This document shows, piece after piece, positions 23,880 to 34,816 of a stretch of 64,000 nucleotides of DNA (positions are counted from its first letter, which is position 1; the number at the start of each line of letters is the position of its first letter). The translations under genes and the position numbers were made by a program. The notes beneath the pieces are model-generated. The model did not search any database. It was not told the DNA's origin and saw only the letters and a list, made by a program, of their open reading frames with translations. The stretch comes from Oehlia diaphana (taxonomy: Eukaryota > Glomeromycota > Glomeromycetes > Glomerales > Glomeraceae), in contig QZLH01000039.1 in NCBI GenBank assembly GCA_003833135.1, positions 51,902 through 115,901 of the forward strand, written 5' to 3'.

Positions 23880-24650
23880 GATATTTTACGAAGTTTTCAC
23901 GAAGACCTTCTTTGCTGGTTAAATAATTTAAAGCGATCTTTATTGGATAATGGATGGAACGTTCAAACACTTCCAAATTCCAATCATATTTAAACAGTTA
24001 TATACTCACATGAGATATGTATTCCTCTTGTTTATACATTAATAACTAGCAAGTCTAAGGACAGGATTTATTGATTCTATTGATAATCATAATATTTTGA
24101 AATCACAATTTGTTTTGACAGATTTTAGACAATCTTCTATTGATACTATTCAGCAAATATGATATTTTACTTTAATTACTGTATATAGAGCAATTTAAAA
24201 TAAAAATCTTTTCTTTTAGTTTAAATTATATGTAAATCATTCAAAACAAAGGACTATTATATCTATTATACAGTAAATACATACTTCTGATCTTATTACT
24301 TAGTATAACATAGATGAAAATTTTAGTTTATTAATTCGACATATTCCTGCTCTTGAATTTTTCCTGCCTGGTGATGTTCCTACAGTATTTGATTAATTGA
24401 AGACTAATATGCCAATAGAATGAAGCAAATGTAATTATGGAATGGTCTGAAGATTATTATGTTCATGATAGAGTAATGATATACATCAAGAAGTGAAAAG
24501 TAATAATCTCACTAATATTTCCACCTTCACTTTGGTCAGTTACTGATAATATTGAACTCAAAATTCAGTAGAAGGTGTGAGGCATTATTAGGTAGTGCAT
24601 AAAGTGCAATACAACATAATCGATGAGAAGAGTATGGTTGGAAGAAGAAT
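23880..24650 (+). mobile_element. MULE (Mutator-like) transposase relic
   Basis: Broken plus-strand frames follow the order of a Mutator-like transposase C-terminal half. PLVYTLITSKSKDRI is the family's strand next to a catalytic region. IPALEFFLPGDVPTVFD is followed by MEWSEDYYVHDRVM and then FPPSLWSVTDNIEL, and a degraded NSVEG corresponds to the usual N-x-VEGWHRR block. Stops and shifts occur between every block, and the DDE residues are not all identifiable. No terminal inverted repeats were found. This is a dead copy. Confidence 0.6.
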
Positions 24651-25520
24651 GCTCATGCGGTTACGACAAACCTTACCCGAGAATAAGAACGAACTTATAA
24701 TTTTTTCGGCGACTTCGAACAACTACCACCCATGCCTGACCAAGTGTATTCAAATTATATAGAAATCCAAAAAAAAAACAAATTAAGCCCAACTTAAAAT
24801 AGAATCATTTAGCGAAGATTACTAAAAAAAGACCATGGGCGTGAATACCAAATTCAAACGATGTGTAATTTAGATCAGTTATGGACTTCCTTCGCGGAAT
24901 TGCACATAACATGTCATTTTAAATGATCTTGATTCCTTATTTATATTATGGATTAAATAGTGGTGGTTAATATTGTATAGAAATGTCAAGAAAATGGGAT
25001 AATGCGATCTTGTGTAATTATACAGTATTTAGTATCAATCATAATTTTATATCTGAAAGTTTACGTAAACAGAAGATTTATATCTTTCTTTTATATCTCA
25101 TTGTAGTTAAAGATATATTTATATTTCAAAACTCTTGTATTAATGTTTATTTTATTTTACATATACAATTGCAATTTAATTATTATATACTTGTCCATTT
25201 GTCCATTGTCTTTATAAATTATTTTACACTTGATTCTGTATTAAAAAATTGAAATATTCATTTTGCCATTTTGATTGTTGATAAAATGTACTTGTTGATA
25301 AATATATTTGTTGACGCTATTACAAGACTTTGTAAATAGATCATAGTCAGTTATAAATATGTTTAATGTTATAAAGTGAGAGGAAAGAAATAAAATGATG
25401 CTTATGTATTTTATAGCATTGCTTGCTTCTTTATGTATCTGAAAAACTAATTAAAATTTCCCACAAATCAGAATTTCAAGAAAATTTTTTTATTTGGATT
25501 ACTTATTTCGTATTGATATA
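24651..25520. other. Intergenic, no gene seen
   Basis: Contains a short coding-like patch after the MULE relic (about 24650-24720) in shifting frames, then AT-rich DNA. The 89-codon frame at 24983-25252 is Ile/Tyr/Phe-rich with no domain. Confidence 0.4.
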
Positions 25521-25848
25521 ATGGGGAATGAAGTTGACATTTTGCTTCTTAACCTGCTATTCCATCATTTTATATCTAGTAAGACCTCTTCTTTCCCCGC
25601 TGATTTTACCAAGCCACATCCCTCGGTTGTGAAGGTAATAGATGACTACTTCAATTACTTTAGGTTATTGAGAATATCAGAAGGTATAGTATTATTTATT
25701 ATAAAATACGTTCACATAAAATTACTAATCATAAATCTTTTATTGCTATTCTTACTTTCAACTATTTATTGTAGAATATTTATGTGCAGCAGATGATACA
25801 GATAGAAGCTTTTTTAAAGTATCTAAAATTATAGAAAAAAATCTATAA
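25521..25848 (+). CDS. Small orphan protein, two exons
   Basis: The ATG at 25521 opens MGNEVDILLLNLLFHHFISS, then PADFTKPHPSVVKVIDDYFN and RLLRISE. A plausible intron of about 90 bases (GT near 25685, AG near 25774) joins SE to EYLCAADDTDRSFFKVSKII in frame, ending at a TAA at 25848. That gives about 86 residues. No family is recognised. It may be the end of an eroded larger gene; the in-frame join is the main support. Confidence 0.4.
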
Positions 25849-27086
25849 TGTGTATGATAATTAAAATACACCAACACTATGAAGTATGAAAGTATGAACC
25901 ATATCTCCTAAATGCTGCACTCACCTAAAATTAAATGACCATTTTTTGGTAAAATCAATGTATATACAAACCAATGTATATACAAGTACCTACTTTATAA
26001 ACTTTTTAATTATATTCTATTAATAAATCTGTCCAGGTGTTTCAGATTTCAGATTGTTTATTAATCCTGCCAGGTGCATTAATTGAACTGAAAATTTTGT
26101 CCCGGCTAAGTTACTGCTATTTTTGTTGAGATGAAAGGCCCTTGCATCCTCAGAATGATTAAGCTCGTGCCTGAAGCGGTCTTATCTGATGTGTTAACTG
26201 TTAAAGGATTTTCTACCATTCATCTTGCATTTCTGATATCCTCCAGTTCCTTTAAAGAAAGTTTTGGCTTTACTAGTTAAGCAGAACATTACTATTTATT
26301 ACTAAAATACCGGTTGAATAACGTCAACATCATTTTCATATAGTTCTACTAAGACTGCAATTTTATAATACCTAAAACCTCCACTAGTAATCTATTCTGT
26401 TTTATCGATTAATTCTTCTCTCAACAACTCATGTAGTAATTTATCTTTATCTTTATTAGGGAAATTTGTACCGAATATGATTTCATTTTATCAGATATAA
26501 TTTTTTTTCGTATTTCGAGAGTTAACGTTAACTATAGAATCTACAGAGTCGTAAATATCTTTGTGATCGGAGGCAGTATAGACATCTCATTCTCATTCAA
26601 CAATTATTGAATAATCTTACGCTAATTGTTTGAAAAACTGCGCAGTACTTAGTTTGATATAAGATTTTATCATGCACAATAACTTTTATTCGCGTGTTGC
26701 AGTTGTATATATTATTGAAGTTTCGAGTGAGACAATGACAAAGCGCCAACTCAATATATTCATAAGAACTGCGCTAATTAGACACGTGTTAATAATCATG
26801 AGAAAATCAAATGTGCCAACAGCTAAACAAGAGTGGTAATTATGTTCGCTTTGATTTTGTACGTCTATAAAGCCAAAAAATTCATGTGAATCATTATGGA
26901 AAGCTATCGTTAAATATTAATAAGAAATTTCTTTAATACTTGTGATGCCAACAAAATAACGAGTCACTGCGAGTGTGATGTCATTAACTTGTTACTCACG
27001 ATTTGTAACTGATTTTTGATATAAATTTGACTAAAAAATATTACTTCAAACTTTCACTTTTTTTTTTTTTATTATTTTCACTTTTG
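25849..27086. other. Intergenic, no gene seen
   Basis: No convincing frame. A stretch at about 26040-26280 has longer interrupted frames on the minus strand (for example KTFFKGTGGYQKCKMNGRKS) that may be an old gene fragment, but I cannot name it. Confidence 0.35.
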
Positions 27087-28023
27087 ATGAAAATGTCTGA
27101 ATTAATTGAATTAACCGAATTGGTTTTAGGAATTTGTATAATGATTTTTATTAATGTTTGTTGTTGCGGTTGCATTTGGAGTAATTATCAAACATGGTTA
27201 TAATTTTTATTATTTTAATTATTCTCAAATCAATCGATTATATTAAATCACTTTCTATCACTTTCTATTGTATGACTAGAGCCATTGATCTGGATCTTAT
27301 TCAGAACGAAACGACGGTAATAATTAATTTACATACTTCTCTCGATTTCTAAGATATTTTAAATAACAAAATATTTTTCTCATGCTAACTCTATCAAAAA
27401 AAAAAAAAAAAAATCAATTTATCGATTATTTAGTGTTCTACCTGATAAAGATTACACATTCATCGTTTTTTCACTCAAAGAAGAAATTCCTATAAGAGAA
27501 TGTAATAATAAACATGAAAATGATTCACTCAAAGAAGAAAAACCTATAGGAGAATGCAATAATAAATATGAAAGTGAACCTATTATCGAGAAAATAAGGT
27601 AATCATACAAAGAATCTCGGTTTTTAATTATCTGACAATAGTCATAATATCTAATATGTCAATTATTTATTCTGTCATTAGTAATGAACATACTGATATT
27701 AAACAAATAGAAACAATAGAACCTGAGAAAGGATGTAATACACAAATATATATATTAAAATTGTTTAATTCTTTATTTTAAAAGAAATTATAATTTTTTT
27801 TTTTTTTTTTCTTGAAAAATAGTGTTTGATGATGATGATGAAAGCCTTCACAAATATTTTGAAAGACTCAGTAAAAAAGTCGAAGAAGAAATTGAACGTA
27901 AAATTGATTATTAAATTTCTTTATTATCGGTATTATCTATTATTCTTAATAGGATTTCTTTATATTCTAGGAAAATTCCGGGATGGTATAACGATTAATG
28001 AAAGAGAATTTGAAAAGATTTAA
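27087..28023 (+). CDS. Small Cys-rich membrane-anchored protein with internal repeat
   Basis: Six exons join cleanly: 27087-27180, 27280-27316, 27434-27598, 27682-27734, 27823-27897 and 27971-28023. The start MKMSELIELTE leads into a hydrophobic helix LVLGICIMIFINVCCCGCIW, a single anchor with a Cys cluster that could be acylated. Next are KPLIWILFRTKRR and a domain starting VLPDKDYTFIVF. Exon 3 holds a perfect-phase 54-bp tandem duplication encoding SLKEEIPIRECNNKHEND and SLKEEKPIGECNNKYESE. The end is acidic then coiled-coil-like (FDDDDESLHKYFERLSKK) and closes INEREFEKI. No known family. Splice phases (1, 2, 2, 1, 1) support the model. Confidence 0.6.
27471..27578 (+). repeat. 54-bp tandem duplication inside an exon
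   Basis: Two adjacent 54-bp units (27471-27524 and 27525-27578) differ at a few bases and encode 18-residue repeats. Unit length is a multiple of three, so the frame is kept. Confidence 0.85.
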
Positions 28024-28459
28024 CTAAAATATGTAAATATCTATTCTGATTCTGTAAGTAATTAGGTTTCCAGTAATATCTAATGGAAACACTGGAAAAA
28101 TAAATTAGAATATTAATATTATTATCTAAAATTCCTTTTACATTTAAAATGATTTAGTTAATTTTACTTATATATAATTTTGTAATTAAATAATTAGTCA
28201 TTCCTCTCTCTAAAAATCAACTTTTTCAAGCAAAACCTTAGTTATCCAAATGCTTTAATTTGTGGTACGTAAATTTACATGAAACGTTTTTAAAATAATT
28301 GTTTCAAAAATACGGTAATTTCAACCAAGAACCGATATACGTAATAACATACTTAGATTCATTTCGGATCACGTGTTTGCAGTCTGAATTACTGCGTCAT
28401 TTTATTTTGATCGTGTAATAATCCTAAATTAAATTACAAAATTAACTAACTTATTAAAT

Positions 28460-28870
28460 ATGAATATTAACGTAGAGAATAAAGTTGCTAATTTTGCAAA
28501 CTCAGATGATTCTTCCGATGAACGAATAAATAAAAATCAAAAATTTGGCTTATGCCCTGAATATAATAAATCAAATACTTTTCTAGTATAAAGAATGTAA
28601 CTCCAAAGATTTCAATAAAATTTTAGCAATTGTTGATAAATTTATTCAAGAAGTACAATTAACCTCAAGGAGTAATTGGATTTACTTGAACGAATCCCTT
28701 ATATAAAATTAAGAAAAATAATTATAAAGATGCAAACTACCCTGAAATAAAAATCCTCTTGAAAGTAGTGCAAAGTATGATTATTCAGTAGTACTCAAAA
28801 GTTTAAACGATTTATCAAATATTAATGAGAATTTTTTAATTGAAGCAAGCAATTATTAAATATACTGTAA
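28460..28870 (+). pseudogene. Protein kinase N-terminal relic
   Basis: The start MNINVENKVANFANSDDSSD is followed by FGLCPEYNKSNTFL and, in a shifted frame, KECNSKDFNKILAIVDKFIQ and EVQLTSR. This is the Cys-containing leader typical of glomeromycete kinases, with one Cys of the first pair changed to Tyr. It continues as SAKYDYSVVLKSLNDLSNIN, where VVLKSL is the beta-3 strand, and then ends. The glycine loop and the whole C-lobe are missing. This is the third kinase-family locus in the window and is clearly a truncated relic. Confidence 0.6.
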
Positions 28871-31800
28871 TAATTTAAAATCATGGATCATAATAATAAT
28901 GAAAAAGCTGACAAAACAATGAGTACTTATAGCATAATATACATATCATATTTAAAGAAAAAAATCGCTTATGAAATTACATTAACATCAAAGAATTTTT
29001 TTAAAAAAAAATGGGTTACTACTTACTAGTTTAGTTTATTTACAATTTTTTTTTTTTTTTTTTTTTACAATATATATATAAAAAGAAATTGAAAATTAAT
29101 AATGGAAATAAACTCTGCGATACGAAATAACAAAATAATGCAACATTTTTAAAACTTCGAAATTTTTACGTATTTTCCTAAATACGCACATTTATACACA
29201 TTAAAAAAAAAGATCGTGTCAATTACTATAATACAACAATTTAATATATCTGTTTATAATGAAGTACAACCACCCATCATTGGTTTGATAATGTTTCTAG
29301 AAATAACTGTTTTGCGTAAATCTGCTCGCCTATTTGAAAAGCTCGAGCGATCACTTTTGTTTGATATCCCATTTTTTGTTATTTTTATAGCTTACCTCTG
29401 CTTATCCGCAACCACTTGTTTACACTTCACAACATGTTTTCCAAATGTTCTTTTGAATTTTATTTACCATCCAAGAAAGACTATTAATTTCAGAATCAAT
29501 CCTTCGTTCTGTTCAAAAATATTTGATGGTAGCAAGAACACAATTTATATCTAAATATAATTTTTATGTTTAAAGATCTGTCTTAGCTACCGTAGTAATA
29601 CTGTATACTTCTATTCAGTTTGTTTGTGCAGATTCTATAGAAAGCAAGAGAGCTGAAAATTAAATTTTTATTCATGGTATCGAAGTTTTAATTGCACGAA
29701 TACGGCAATATATAATAAGAAATTCTAAGACAATAAATAATTAGGCGGGATCCACACCATATCAGCATCAAAATAAACACTATGAATTATAAGTCAATCT
29801 GTTACGAATAATAACATTCTTTGTCGCGGATTGAAGAAAATAAATTCATGGGCGTTCGAGGAATAAAAGAAATTCATGAATTTTATTGATAAAATATCCC
29901 AAATAAAAATATTCATATCTAGCCTATCTGATCAGATCTCGTTGAAAGAATTCGATGTGATGTTAACGACAGATTCCATTTGGCATTGTTTCATTTTATC
30001 TCTAATACGGTTTAATAAAATAACATATTTTTCATAATGTAAACTAACCTACACTCCCCCATACTAGTAGCTAATAAACGCCTTATTAATTCTTATCTAT
30101 GTAACATAAAAAGGTATATGATTCGGCTCATAGCTATTATACAAGGGTTTATGAAATGCTAAACTAATACTGCAAACTACATTAATCTAAACTAACACAT
30201 GATCCAGTTCATTTGTCTCAAATCTCAATCATCAATATTCTGGATAGAACAAAATTGGTCATCAGTTATATTTGAGACATGCAGTGTAAGAAATAAATTA
30301 ACTTCATTTAATCTTAGTAAAGCCTCTCTCCTATTCAATAATAGCGTTGTACTGATTTACTTCTGTTAAAAATCCTTCCCAATGTGTTATAGTCTAATCG
30401 AAGTATTAGTATCAGTGGTAAGGTGACGGAATACACTATTAAACTTCATTTGACGTAAGTCCTGAAAACAAAAAATGAGATGAGCAAATAAATACTATGA
30501 AAATACCTGACTAGAAAGACATTTATTGAATAAAACGTCATTAAACTATTTTATGATAGAACCTACTTTAATTATTCAACTGAGTGATAAAGTCTGCAAA
30601 TGTTCATGGCTGGTCCTCTCCTTAAACCATCTTGCAAAAGCGTATTTTTGGTATACCTAAGAAACGCTACACCGTTTCTATATCTTGATTTCACCATTGT
30701 TAAGAGAAAATTTATCTTTGTTGGGAATTTAAAAATTTTTGACAGCCACTATGCTCCAACCTTCCGTGAGTACTTGTAGAATTTAACATGTCATTAAATT
30801 TAGACAAATATGTTGAATAGAAAAAATAGGATTTGGGTATATAAAAGAGATCTATTACGCACAATTAATCAGATACAATAATAGTAATAGCAAATATGTC
30901 CGAGAGGCTGTTCCTAAAGACGAAGCTCCAAAAACAAAAAGGTAGCAGAACACACGATAACGTTGTTGAATAATATGCAAGGCGTAAATAATAACTTTAT
31001 TATTCAACCGCACCACAACCTTGCATCAGTTTTTGTCCAGACTCGATCTTAAAATTCCTGTTTGTATCAAGAAACGCTAGAACAATCCTCAATTTCCCAA
31101 TTTAAACATAAATGAGAAACAACTCCACTTCTTTGGACTTCAAAATAATGTTTGACCTTGTGAACTGTTTCAAATGGAGAATTTATGGAAGAGTACATTT
31201 CTGTGAAAAAAAGAGAGTCGGGATATATATATAATCGATTGTCGCACGACACGATCCGCACGATCATTACATCATCGCATCGATCACGAGAGGGCTGTCA
31301 AAAAATTGTGGAGGTAAAGTAAAAAAATTCCGATTTACTCTTACCATTATTCTAACTTTGCAACCTATTCAAGGAGTGATCGAGTTGTTAATTAAATCAG
31401 GTGACTATCGAAATCGATCATAAAAATAAAATCACGTGCGTACAATTAAATTATAATGACGTTTCCTTTCGTTTCTATATACAGTATACTATTTTCAAAT
31501 CCGTATTTTTAAACAAAACCACAATCACGTTCAGAACTTCTTTCACATTATTATGCGACACTTAATATGCATTGAAATTTGTCTTCGACCTTCTTCGTTA
31601 AATTTGATGACATATGAGATTTCGCGAACTTGATTGACTAGGACAAAAAGTCGGAAAATTTCACTCCTTGCAGATATTACAATACCGTAAATATTATCAA
31701 AATCGGATCATCCTTTCATTTGTTTTATTTGTTTTCAATCTCTCTCGGATCTAGTCATAGATACTGTGTTAATTCCGTTTTAGATTCAGAAATTGCAATA

Positions 31801-33257
31801 CAGATAGGATAGTAATATCGTTTTGCAATAGATTTATTTCATATATATATTTTAACATGGCCAAATCTAAGTTGCATGAGACATTAAATTAAAATAATAT
31901 AATTATATTGACTTATTTTAATAACTTTATCCAACTTTTGACCAAAATTCAAGGTTATCGCCAAAATTCAAATCACTAATCTTATCCATATTTCTAAATT
32001 CAATTATTATTATCCAGAATTTAAATCCAAATAAATTTAATACAGCTAAAAATCTTAATCTAGAGCATGCTAAACTACACGATTCGAAACAAGAAGCGCG
32101 GAATACACTAAACAACATGTACTGTACAGCGAGAAAGTAAAAGAACTTTTGAAACAGTTAATTATAGACTACTAAAGTTAGTCTATTGCAATTCTTATCG
32201 CTTTAATTCCGGTCAGGATTTATGATAATTCCATTCTGACCAGCATTATGAACTTTGCCAGTTATTCTCCTTGTTTTGTTACACTTTATTATTAGCATTA
32301 GCTGCAAAAAGAAAAAAAAATACTAACAGCTAATGATTATGATTTAAAAAATGATACATAACTGATAATCAATTCCTTCTCGCAAAATTAGTGGATCCAT
32401 TGCTTTTTCTTTTATAAGATGAACAATATTCTATTTGAAGTAATTTATTGGTGGAGCAGATTTTTTTTTACTACTTAGAAATTTGAAATTTTCAATGAAG
32501 GAAAAACTCTCACGTTTAGAATAAAATAGGGAAAATCTCAAGGTTTTCATATGGTAGAAATATTTGGGGATGGTCACGAGCTAAAATAAGAATGTTCGAC
32601 ATTTCGAAGTTAATCCTTGCCTAAAAATTTGCAACATATAAATAAATATATACCCATGTTACAATCCGAATTTCGTGCGATTACATAATCTATCAAAAGA
32701 AATAATAAATAAATAAAAGAAAAAACATAATTTTAAATATTTAATATTTCATTAATTTAGTTAATTTAATATATTATTATTAATTAAATAATTAAAAATA
32801 AAATTGGCGTATAGATAGATAACAATGGCTTAAATATATTTGAACATGCTTTTTGTAAAATCGCCGGCCGATATGAACAGGTGAGAGTGTGTGTATCATT
32901 TGTATCATTTGTAATACATTATTGTGTGGTATTAAATGTTGTGACTGATTAATATTTGAAGTTGCTATTTATTCAGTTTACAGTAAATCCCTTTTTACTA
33001 TTTTTTCTCCCAATACAAAAAGGATTTTGTTTGCAACACATGACGAATTAACCCAAAATTGTAAAGATTTGATAGGAAAAAAAGAGAAATCAAATAAGTA
33101 CTCCCAAACATTTCTGCCTCATGTACCTTATCACATTTTCTAAATTATCCGTCCAAACATCTACACTTCTCTTAATTAACTCTTCCTCGGAAACCTTTTG
33201 AAATCAAAATTCTTTCATTTTTAATTTTTTAAAATTTTTTAAAAGCAAAAAGTAACA
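28871..33257. other. Long gene-poor, AT-rich region
   Basis: About 4.4 kb with no gene I can support. It includes long poly-T at 29047-29065, a frame at 29216-29554 without a domain, and short frames at 31067-31267 and 31927-32118 that look accidental. Interrupted coding-like fragments (for example MSERLFLKTKLQKQKGSRTH at about 30897) suggest eroded mobile DNA. Confidence 0.45.
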
Positions 33258-33665
33258 ATGGATGCTCGTGAATTGCGATCGGTTGCGATGTCTATAATAC
33301 TCAAACAAAGAGTATGTCGGATGCTACCAACGCCTTCATCTTTACATAATAAACAAGGATTCCAAACTTATCCACCGATAAATCGTAGAAGACGTCAAAC
33401 CTATGAATACAAAGAAATAGACATTTCAGCATTTGACGCCTTATTTGAAGGGAAACTTGTCGAAGGCATTCCAGACATGATTCTCTCTCCAAAACCAACA
33501 ACTACCTTTACATTTAACGAAAAAAGATCTCGATATAGACATATTAAAGAAAGAGAGTTCTTTATAAATTGTAAAAAATCTGTTTCGCAACTCATACTTT
33601 ATTGGGAAACTGTGTGGCTAGTTGGAAAGGATAGCGCTGGAAGGTGTGCTGGTTGGAATTGGTAA
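33258..33665 (+). CDS. Orphan basic protein, 135 residues
   Basis: A single open frame from ATG at 33258 with normal codon composition for the region. The sequence has a Pro/Arg-rich part (PPINRRRRQTYEYKEIDIS), then SAFDALFEGKLVEGIPDMIL, and a basic stretch (NEKRSRYRHIKEREF). There is no signal peptide or membrane segment. The C-terminus (GKDSAGRCAGWNW) may in fact run into an intron, as two GT sites lie in the last 60 bases, but no in-frame downstream exon was evident. The family is unknown. Confidence 0.55.
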   Translation: MDARELRSVAMSIILKQRVCRMLPTPSSLHNKQGFQTYPPINRRRRQTYEYKEIDISAFDALFEGKLVEGIPDMILSPKPTTTFTFNEKRSRYRHIKEREFFINCKKSVSQLILYWETVWLVGKDSAGRCAGWNW

Positions 33666-34057
33666 AATAAAATTAATAAGATTACATAATTATTATATAT
33701 ACATATACTGTGTATATATGTTTAATCGATCTGATCATATTTCATTGTCTCGCCCGTATATAAACATTCTTAATAATAGACTTGTATATTTTTTCAAAAA
33801 ATTTTTTTATTCTTAATTCATATAATTAACTTATAGACGTCTCAGAAGGTTTTTATTATTATAGTAATCAGATTAAGATTCTCTTTTATTTACCAACTGT
33901 AAGAGAGAGTTTTAACTCTAAAACCTATTTAGTTATTATTTATATATTAATAAAAATATCTTCTTTTCTTTCAGATGATGAATGATTAGAACAATCAATG
34001 ATTAATTTAAATGATGAAAAAAAATAGAATATAAATAGTTACATAAATTTTCTATCA

Positions 34058-34645
34058 TTAGTACTTATTCTCAATATAATGTTGAATAACTTTTGGTTCA
34101 TATTTGAAGTCTACCATTTTCACCCAGGTTTCAATATCAACTGGTTTATAATTACCAGGTATAACACTAACAATAGCTGATTGATTATTAAAATAAACTT
34201 TTGAATCTACCACGAAAGGTTTAGAATCAAATTGAGTTTTAATCCTATTAGCACATCCCTCGCAACTTATTCCATTGATTTGAACAACAAATATTTCAAC
34301 TTCTTCTGTTAAAGGCTTTTCTAAATTAAATGGTGATATTGTAATTTTTCCTTGATTATATAAAGAAATCAATTCTGGAGATGTTGATAAAGATAACGAA
34401 ATCAGCAATGTAACTAAGGTTTGTTTCGAATTTAACCCATATTTAGTTATCGTATATAATATCAGGGCCGTGGTAAAAGATAGAAATATTGGTCGATATG
34501 GTGTTAAAATGCTGAATCCTGCACAACTGATCGAGAATATGTTAAGGATTAGTTGTATAATACAACAGCTTGAGCCTAGAAGACCAGTAGTAATTGCCCA
34601 AATATATGATGATTTATCCGAAGGAAAAGCGCTTTTAGGTTGCAT
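34058..34645 (-). CDS. MerT-MerP-like membrane protein with C-terminal HMA domain
   Basis: An intronless frame of 195 codons, ATG at 34645. Residues about 15-95 form three hydrophobic segments. The first contains GLLGSSCC, with the paired cysteines at 27-28, and is followed by TPYRPIF at 48-54. This combination (Cys pair in the first helix, then PYRPIF before the second) is characteristic of bacterial mercuric transporter MerT. Residues about 116-195 are a heavy-metal-associated domain with GISCEGCANRI (Cys 128 and 131), as in MerP or Atx1. The layout therefore resembles the bacterial MerTP fusions, which take up Hg(II). The second MerT cysteine pair, in the loop between helices 2 and 3, is not visible. 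It could instead handle another soft metal. It is divergent from the NAD kinase gene with only 171 bp between starts. Metal specificity is inference. Confidence 0.75.
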   Translation of the reverse strand: MQPKSAFPSDKSSYIWAITTGLLGSSCCIIQLILNIFSISCAGFSILTPYRPIFLSFTTALILYTITKYGLNSKQTLVTLLISLSLSTSPELISLYNQGKITISPFNLEKPLTEEVEIFVVQINGISCEGCANRIKTQFDSKPFVVDSKVYFNNQSAIVSVIPGNYKPVDIETWVKMVDFKYEPKVIQHYIENKY

Positions 34646-34816
34646 ATTGTATAAAAATAATTTTGAAAATTAAGAAATTGAGGAAGAACACGCATAAACG
34701 ACCAAACCATAACAACACATATCATAGAACTATTGTAACACAAGTCACCAGATTTAATTAGCGCATTTGATTAGATGTTAGAAATCTCCATTTATTAGCA
34801 CTATTAATTTTTTTTC
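34646..34816. promoter_or_regulatory. Shared divergent promoter region
   Basis: 171 bp separate the start codons of the MerT-MerP-like gene (minus) and the NAD kinase gene (plus), so their promoters must overlap here. I do not see a clear TATA box or metal-response element. Confidence 0.5.

Noticed and set aside
29216..29554. 112-codon plus frame with hydrophobic parts
   Set aside because: No domain, no flanking exons, and the opposite strand is also nearly open; probably chance or an unrecognisable relic.
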